From CAIKMD01 sp963740675 (GTDB lineage: Bacteria; Pseudomonadota; Alphaproteobacteria; ATCC43930; CGMCC-115725): a DNA stretch of 64,000 nucleotides. Each line of letters starts with the position of its first letter. Positions within the stretch are counted from its first letter, which is position 1. The stretch is taken from the NCBI GenBank assembly GCA_963740675.1, contig CAVUFS010000001.1:248001-312000 (forward strand). Direction: 5' to 3'. The notes under the pieces were generated by a model. The model saw only the letters and a program-made list of their open reading frames with translations. It was not told where the DNA came from and did not search any database. Below, one piece after another: positions 60,884 through 64,000 of the stretch. The position numbers were made by a program, and so were the translations under genes.

Positions 60884-61595
60884 TCTGCTCGCGCTCGAAA
60901 ACGTCACGGCCGGCTATCGCGACACCGTCGTGCTTGAAAGCCTATCCGCCGCGATCGGCGCGCGCGAGAGCTGGGCGGTGCTGGGCCGCAACGGCGTCGG
61001 CAAGACGACACTGCTGATGACGGTCATGGGCCTCACCGCGATGCGCGGCGGCAGCATCAAATTCGACGGCGCCGAGATCACAGAGCTATCGACGCATGGC
61101 CGCGCGCGCGCCGGCATCGGATATGTGCCGCAAGAGCGCGAGGTCTTTCCGTCGCTGACGGTCGACGAGAATCTGCGCGTGGCGGCGCGCGAAGGCGAAT
61201 GGAATCGCGAGCGCGTCTATGATCTTTTTCCACGCCTCGCCGAGCGCAAGCGCAATTACGGCAACCAGCTCTCGGGTGGCGAGCAGCAGATGCTCGCGGT
61301 CGGCCGCGCGCTCATCGGCAATCCCAAGATCTTGCTGCTCGACGAGCCATTCGAAGGCCTGGCGCCGGTGATCATCGACACGATCGTCGCGGCGCTGTCG
61401 CGCCTGCGGCGTGAAAGCGCGATCGCCACCGTCCTAGTCGAGCAACTCGTCGACGTCACGCTCGAGATGACTGAGAAAACCCTGGTCCTCGATAAAGGTC
61501 AGATCGTGTGGCGCGGCGACAGCCAGACGCTCGCCGCTGATCGCGAGCGTTTGGCCTCGCTCGTGGGACTGCAAGAAGCCGGGACAACTCGCTAG
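60876..61595 (+). CDS. livF: Branched-chain-type ABC ATPase LivF
   Basis: 239-residue ATPase: Walker A GRNGVGKTT, Q-loop IGYVPQEREVFPSLTVDEN, signature LSGGEQQMLAVGRAL, Walker B ILLLDEPFEGLAP. Pairs with LivG to power LivHM. The ATG at 60876 (MADLLALENV) overlaps the restored livG stop by eight bases; the longer frame to 60834 is livG tail in another frame. Last gene of the operon, convergent with a LysR gene. Confidence 0.88.
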   Translation: MADLLALENVTAGYRDTVVLESLSAAIGARESWAVLGRNGVGKTTLLMTVMGLTAMRGGSIKFDGAEITELSTHGRARAGIGYVPQEREVFPSLTVDENLRVAAREGEWNRERVYDLFPRLAERKRNYGNQLSGGEQQMLAVGRALIGNPKILLLDEPFEGLAPVIIDTIVAALSRLRRESAIATVLVEQLVDVTLEMTEKTLVLDKGQIVWRGDSQTLAADRERLASLVGLQEAGTTR

Positions 61596-61607
61596 GCCGC
61601 GTAGCAC

Positions 61608-62550
61608 CTACGCCTTTTTCGCGAGCGGCTGCGCAACGGCACGAATTCTTTCGATGAAGAATTGAGCGAGCGGGCTCAACGAACGTCCCTTCAGCGTCGC
61701 GATCGCGATCGGTCGCCTCGAGCTGGGAAAGTCGATCGGCAATGCCTTAAGGAAGGGATGCGTCTGCGGAAGTTTAAGCGCAAAGCCGGGAAGCACCGTG
61801 AAATACCGGCCTGTCGAAAGCAAACCATTGGCGAGGCCACGCGATACCGTCGAAAGCGCAAGACGCGGCAAGGCCACATCCTGTGCACGAAACGCTTCCG
61901 CGATGATCCCGCCGAAATACTCGTCGAGGGGCGGAAGTATCCAAGGCTCCTCCATGAGATCAGCGAGTTGAACCTTGCGGCGGCGCAGCCAGGGGCTGTT
62001 GATTCCAGCGGCGACGACAATCGTGTCGTGGAATAAAATCTCGGTGGCGATATGCGCCTCGACCTCGCCCGGCGTTACGCGCATGACGCCAAACTCGATC
62101 TCGCGATCCACGATCCGTCGGAAGAGCGACCAGGTTTCGCCGGGAATGACGTCGAAGGTCATTTTCGGAAAATCTTGGATCAACCGATCGACAACGGGGA
62201 CGATGAGGGCGGCAGCCAGCGGCTCGGTCGCCCCGAGTTCTCAAATTTCCGGCGGTGGGATCGGCGAGGAACTTGATATCCGCAACGCCTTGCCGCAATT
62301 CGTCGATGACGGCGCGTCCCCGGCTGACGAGCGCGAGACCGTAGGGCGTCGGCTGAATCCCCTGCGCATCGCGATCGAGGAGACGAATGCCGAGAACGGA
62401 CTCCATATTGGCGATCGCTTTGGAGATCGCCGGTTGCGATACGGCGAGGCGTCGGCCGGCTTTGGCAATCCCGCGCTCTTCCACGACGGCCAGCAAGATA
62501 TACAGGTCGCGCAACTTGAGCCGGCGAAGGATGCGATCATTCCATTCCAT
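61608..62550 (-). pseudogene. LysR-family regulator with one frameshift
   Basis: Two frames form a ~313-residue LysR protein. The first covers the helix-turn-helix (RGIAKAGRRLAVSQPAISKAIANMESVLG) to DIKFLADPTAGNLR; the second continues GATEPLAAALIVPVVDRLIQDFPKMTFDVIPGE to the end. On the coding strand AGAACTCGGGGCG should lose one A (near 62250) to give R-L-G-A, the usual link to the effector domain. The gene is divergent from the receptor at 62656, its likely target. A sequencing error is plausible. Confidence 0.85.
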
Positions 62551-62566
62551 GGAGCCGCCTGCGATA

Positions 62567-62608
62567 TGGTTATGGCTATATGATAAATGAGAATTACCTG
62601 GTTATAGC
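62567..62608 (+). promoter_or_regulatory. Candidate LysR-binding direct repeats upstream of the receptor gene
   Basis: TGGTTATGGC (62567-62576) and TGGTTATAGC (62599-62608) repeat 32 bases apart, three helical turns, in the LysR-receptor divergent region. TATGGCTATA and TATAGCC parts are AT-rich enough for promoter melting. Assignment as operator is inference. Confidence 0.35.
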
Positions 62609-62655
62609 CCTCTTCGATTAGCTTTTCCGGGATATCGAACTTTGGGGGAACGACG

Positions 62656-63660
62656 ATGAAGTCGATCGGCAAAGCTGCTTTCGCTCTCGCTGCGTGGATG
62701 AGCCTGTGTTCAAATGTCCTGCCGGCCGCCGCCGAAACCGTGAAATTCGGCGCGATCAGGAGCCTCAATCCCATCTACATCGCGATGGAAAAGGGTTATT
62801 TCGCCGCCGAAGGTTTGACCGTCGAGCCGGTCTTCTTCGATACGGCGCAGCCCATCTCAACAGCCGTCGTCGCGGGTGATATTGATTTTGGCGTCACCGC
62901 CACCACGGCGGCGCTGTACAATCTTGGCGGCCAAGGTGCGCTGCGTATCATCGCAGGCGGCGTACGCGAAGTTCCTGGGTTCCAATCGACGAGTTACGTC
63001 GTCTCGAACCATGCGTTCGCCGCGGGCGTAACGAGCTTCAAGGATTTTGCCGGGCACTCGGTCGCGCTTCCGGTCCTCGGCTCGCCGCCGCATTACAGTC
63101 TCGAGCTGCTGTCGGAAAAATACGGCTTCGACCTGAAGTCGATGCCGTTGCTTCAGCTTCAGTCCAATCCCAATCAAGTTTCGGCGGTGAGCGGTGGACA
63201 AGCCGATATCGGTTTGATTCAGGTGACGGCGGTGATGCCGGCCATTCAGCGCGGTGAGCTGAAGCTCCTCGGTTGGGTCGGCGATGAAACGCCATGGCAA
63301 CTTGGCCTGATTATCGCGGGAACCAAGACGGCGACCGAAAACCCTGATCGAATCGACCGTTTCCTCCGCGCTTATAAGAAGGGCGCTCGCGACTATGCCG
63401 CGGCTTTCGTTGGCCCGAACGGCGCGCGCACCGACGGCGCCGCAGCCGCCGAAGCCCTCAACATCGAGGCCAAATATCTCGGGCAACCGGCCGACATCCT
63501 CAAATCGGGCGTCGCGTATTACGATCCCGACCTTCGCCTCGACACGAATGACGTCTTGCACCAGATCGATTGGTACAAGAGACAGGGTTTCGTGAAGGCC
63601 CAGGTCGATGGCAACGCGCTCGTCGACAAGCGGTCTGCCATCTCCCTGACGGAAAAGTAG
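62656..63660 (+). CDS. ABC transporter substrate-binding protein (NitT/TauT type)
   Basis: 334-residue periplasmic receptor, signal peptide AAFALAAWMSLCSNVLPAAA. Core NPIYIAMEKGYFAAEGLTVEPVFFD, VVAGDIDFGVTATTAALY, IIAGGVREVPGF and a central LGSPPHYSLELLSEKYG. Clear paralog of the receptor at 41615. No permease or ATPase is adjacent in the window. Divergent LysR gene suggests substrate-induced expression. Confidence 0.85.
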   Translation: MKSIGKAAFALAAWMSLCSNVLPAAAETVKFGAIRSLNPIYIAMEKGYFAAEGLTVEPVFFDTAQPISTAVVAGDIDFGVTATTAALYNLGGQGALRIIAGGVREVPGFQSTSYVVSNHAFAAGVTSFKDFAGHSVALPVLGSPPHYSLELLSEKYGFDLKSMPLLQLQSNPNQVSAVSGGQADIGLIQVTAVMPAIQRGELKLLGWVGDETPWQLGLIIAGTKTATENPDRIDRFLRAYKKGARDYAAAFVGPNGARTDGAAAAEALNIEAKYLGQPADILKSGVAYYDPDLRLDTNDVLHQIDWYKRQGFVKAQVDGNALVDKRSAISLTEK

Positions 63661-63668
63661 GGCTCGCT

Positions 63669-64000
63669 TTAATTCAGCGGCGAGCCATCGGGCCGCACGG
63701 TGCGGTTGATGCCTGAGAGCGCGTCCGACAACGCGTGGTCGTCGTCCATCTTCAGACCCATCGCCTCTTCATAGGCGCGCTTCACCCCTTGCGGCTGGCC
63801 TTGCTGGAAGACGAAGCGCGTCGGCGACACGTTGTCGAAGACACTCGCGCTCATCAATTGCTCGCGGGTGAAGCCCTCGATGAATTGCTTCTTCCCGACG
63901 ATCGGCAGCGGCACGTCGTTGTTGATTTTGGCATCGCGAATGACCGCTTTGGGATCACCGCCTTTGGCGACGGTCTCCATATCCTCGAAGAAGCGGTTGC
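63669..64000 (-). CDS. C-terminal part of an unidentified protein (possibly oxygenase subunit)
   Basis: The last ~110 codons of a minus-strand gene whose start lies past the right edge: NRFFEDMETVAKGGDPKAVI, a middle QFIEGFTREQLMSASVFDNV and an end FVFQQGQPQGVKRAYEEAMG..SGINRTVRPDGSPLN. The style (GDPKAVIRD..., followed by PLPIV) recalls C-terminal regions of Rieske oxygenase alpha subunits, but no cluster motif is in view, so I leave the function open. Confidence 0.45.
   Translation of the reverse strand, partial: NRFFEDMETVAKGGDPKAVIRDAKINNDVPLPIVGKKQFIEGFTREQLMSASVFDNVSPTRFVFQQGQPQGVKRAYEEAMGLKMDDDHALSDALSGINRTVRPDGSPLN

Overview
The window comes from a GC-rich alphaproteobacterial chromosome, probably a soil-type Hyphomicrobiales or Rhodospirillales relative (inferred from codon use, dispersed palindromic repeats and gene families; no rRNA or tRNA is visible to settle it). 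Nearly all of it is catabolic and transport accessory DNA. The only housekeeping-type genes I recognise are DNA polymerase IV, a phosphoglycolate phosphatase and CreA.

Layout. 1-5.3 kb: a fused TRAP permease (cut by the left edge), class II aldolase, DUF2848 protein, cupin and MFS importer. 5.3-8.2 kb: a DinB-fold protein, then a polymorphic toxin with a C-terminal Tox-REase-5-like nuclease domain and two tandem paralogous putative immunity genes. 8.2-12.4 kb: divergent hydantoinase/oxoprolinase hyuA and hyuB. 12.5-18.2 kb: a minus-strand run of MetE-like protein, Rieske oxygenase, orphan molybdopterin subunit and isochorismatase-like hydrolase. 18.3-24.4 kb: two tandem MFS paralogs (one frameshifted), a VOC protein, two GST-fold genes (one frameshifted) and a DUF3750 lipoprotein. 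24.4-27.4 kb: luciferase-like monooxygenase, class II aldolase and FAH-family hydrolase. 27.4-31.9 kb: a Tat-signal ThDP enzyme overlapping a c-type cytochrome, a VOC protein, a secreted protein and a Rieske-flavodoxin fusion. 32-36.4 kb: exported methyltransferase-like protein, DctP receptor, LigB-type extradiol dioxygenase and a second Rieske oxygenase. 36.5-38.9 kb: three very small secreted proteins, a LysR regulator and an FMN reductase. 38.9-42.6 kb: VOC, enolase-superfamily and 2-hydroxyacid dehydrogenase genes with a NitT/TauT-type receptor. 42.7-47.5 kb: a hydroxycinnamate (ferulate/coumarate) module of MarR regulator, hydroxycinnamoyl-CoA hydratase/lyase, NDP-forming acyl-CoA synthetase and receptor. 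47.6-52.3 kb: creA and a PaoABC-type molybdenum aldehyde oxidoreductase. 52.3-56.8 kb: Pol IV, amidohydrolase, gph and a MetE-like paralog with a lysine/alanine-rich tail. 56.9-61.6 kb: a branched-chain-type (Liv) ABC transporter. 61.6-64 kb: a frameshifted LysR gene, a receptor and a partial gene.

How it fits together. Import systems (TRAP, Liv, MFS and three NitT-type receptors without local permeases) sit beside ring-hydroxylating and ring-cleaving oxygenases, CoA activation of hydroxycinnamates, aldehyde oxidation, aldolases and FAH-type C-C hydrolases. This is a lignin-aromatic and organic-acid utilisation landscape.

Cautions. Five otherwise well-conserved genes each carry one single-base indel (near 20562, 22797, 27764, 60750 and 62250). 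Clustered like this they look more like assembly or sequencing error than decay. One of them creates an apparent 760-residue ThDP enzyme-cytochrome fusion that should not be taken at face value. The most interesting signals are the toxin-immunity module with its palindromic promoter, the exported ThDP enzyme paired with a cytochrome, a dispersed palindrome translated in frame inside an acyl-CoA synthetase, matching T-N11-A operators before two tiny secreted proteins around a LysR gene, and the histone-H1-like tail on the MetE paralog.
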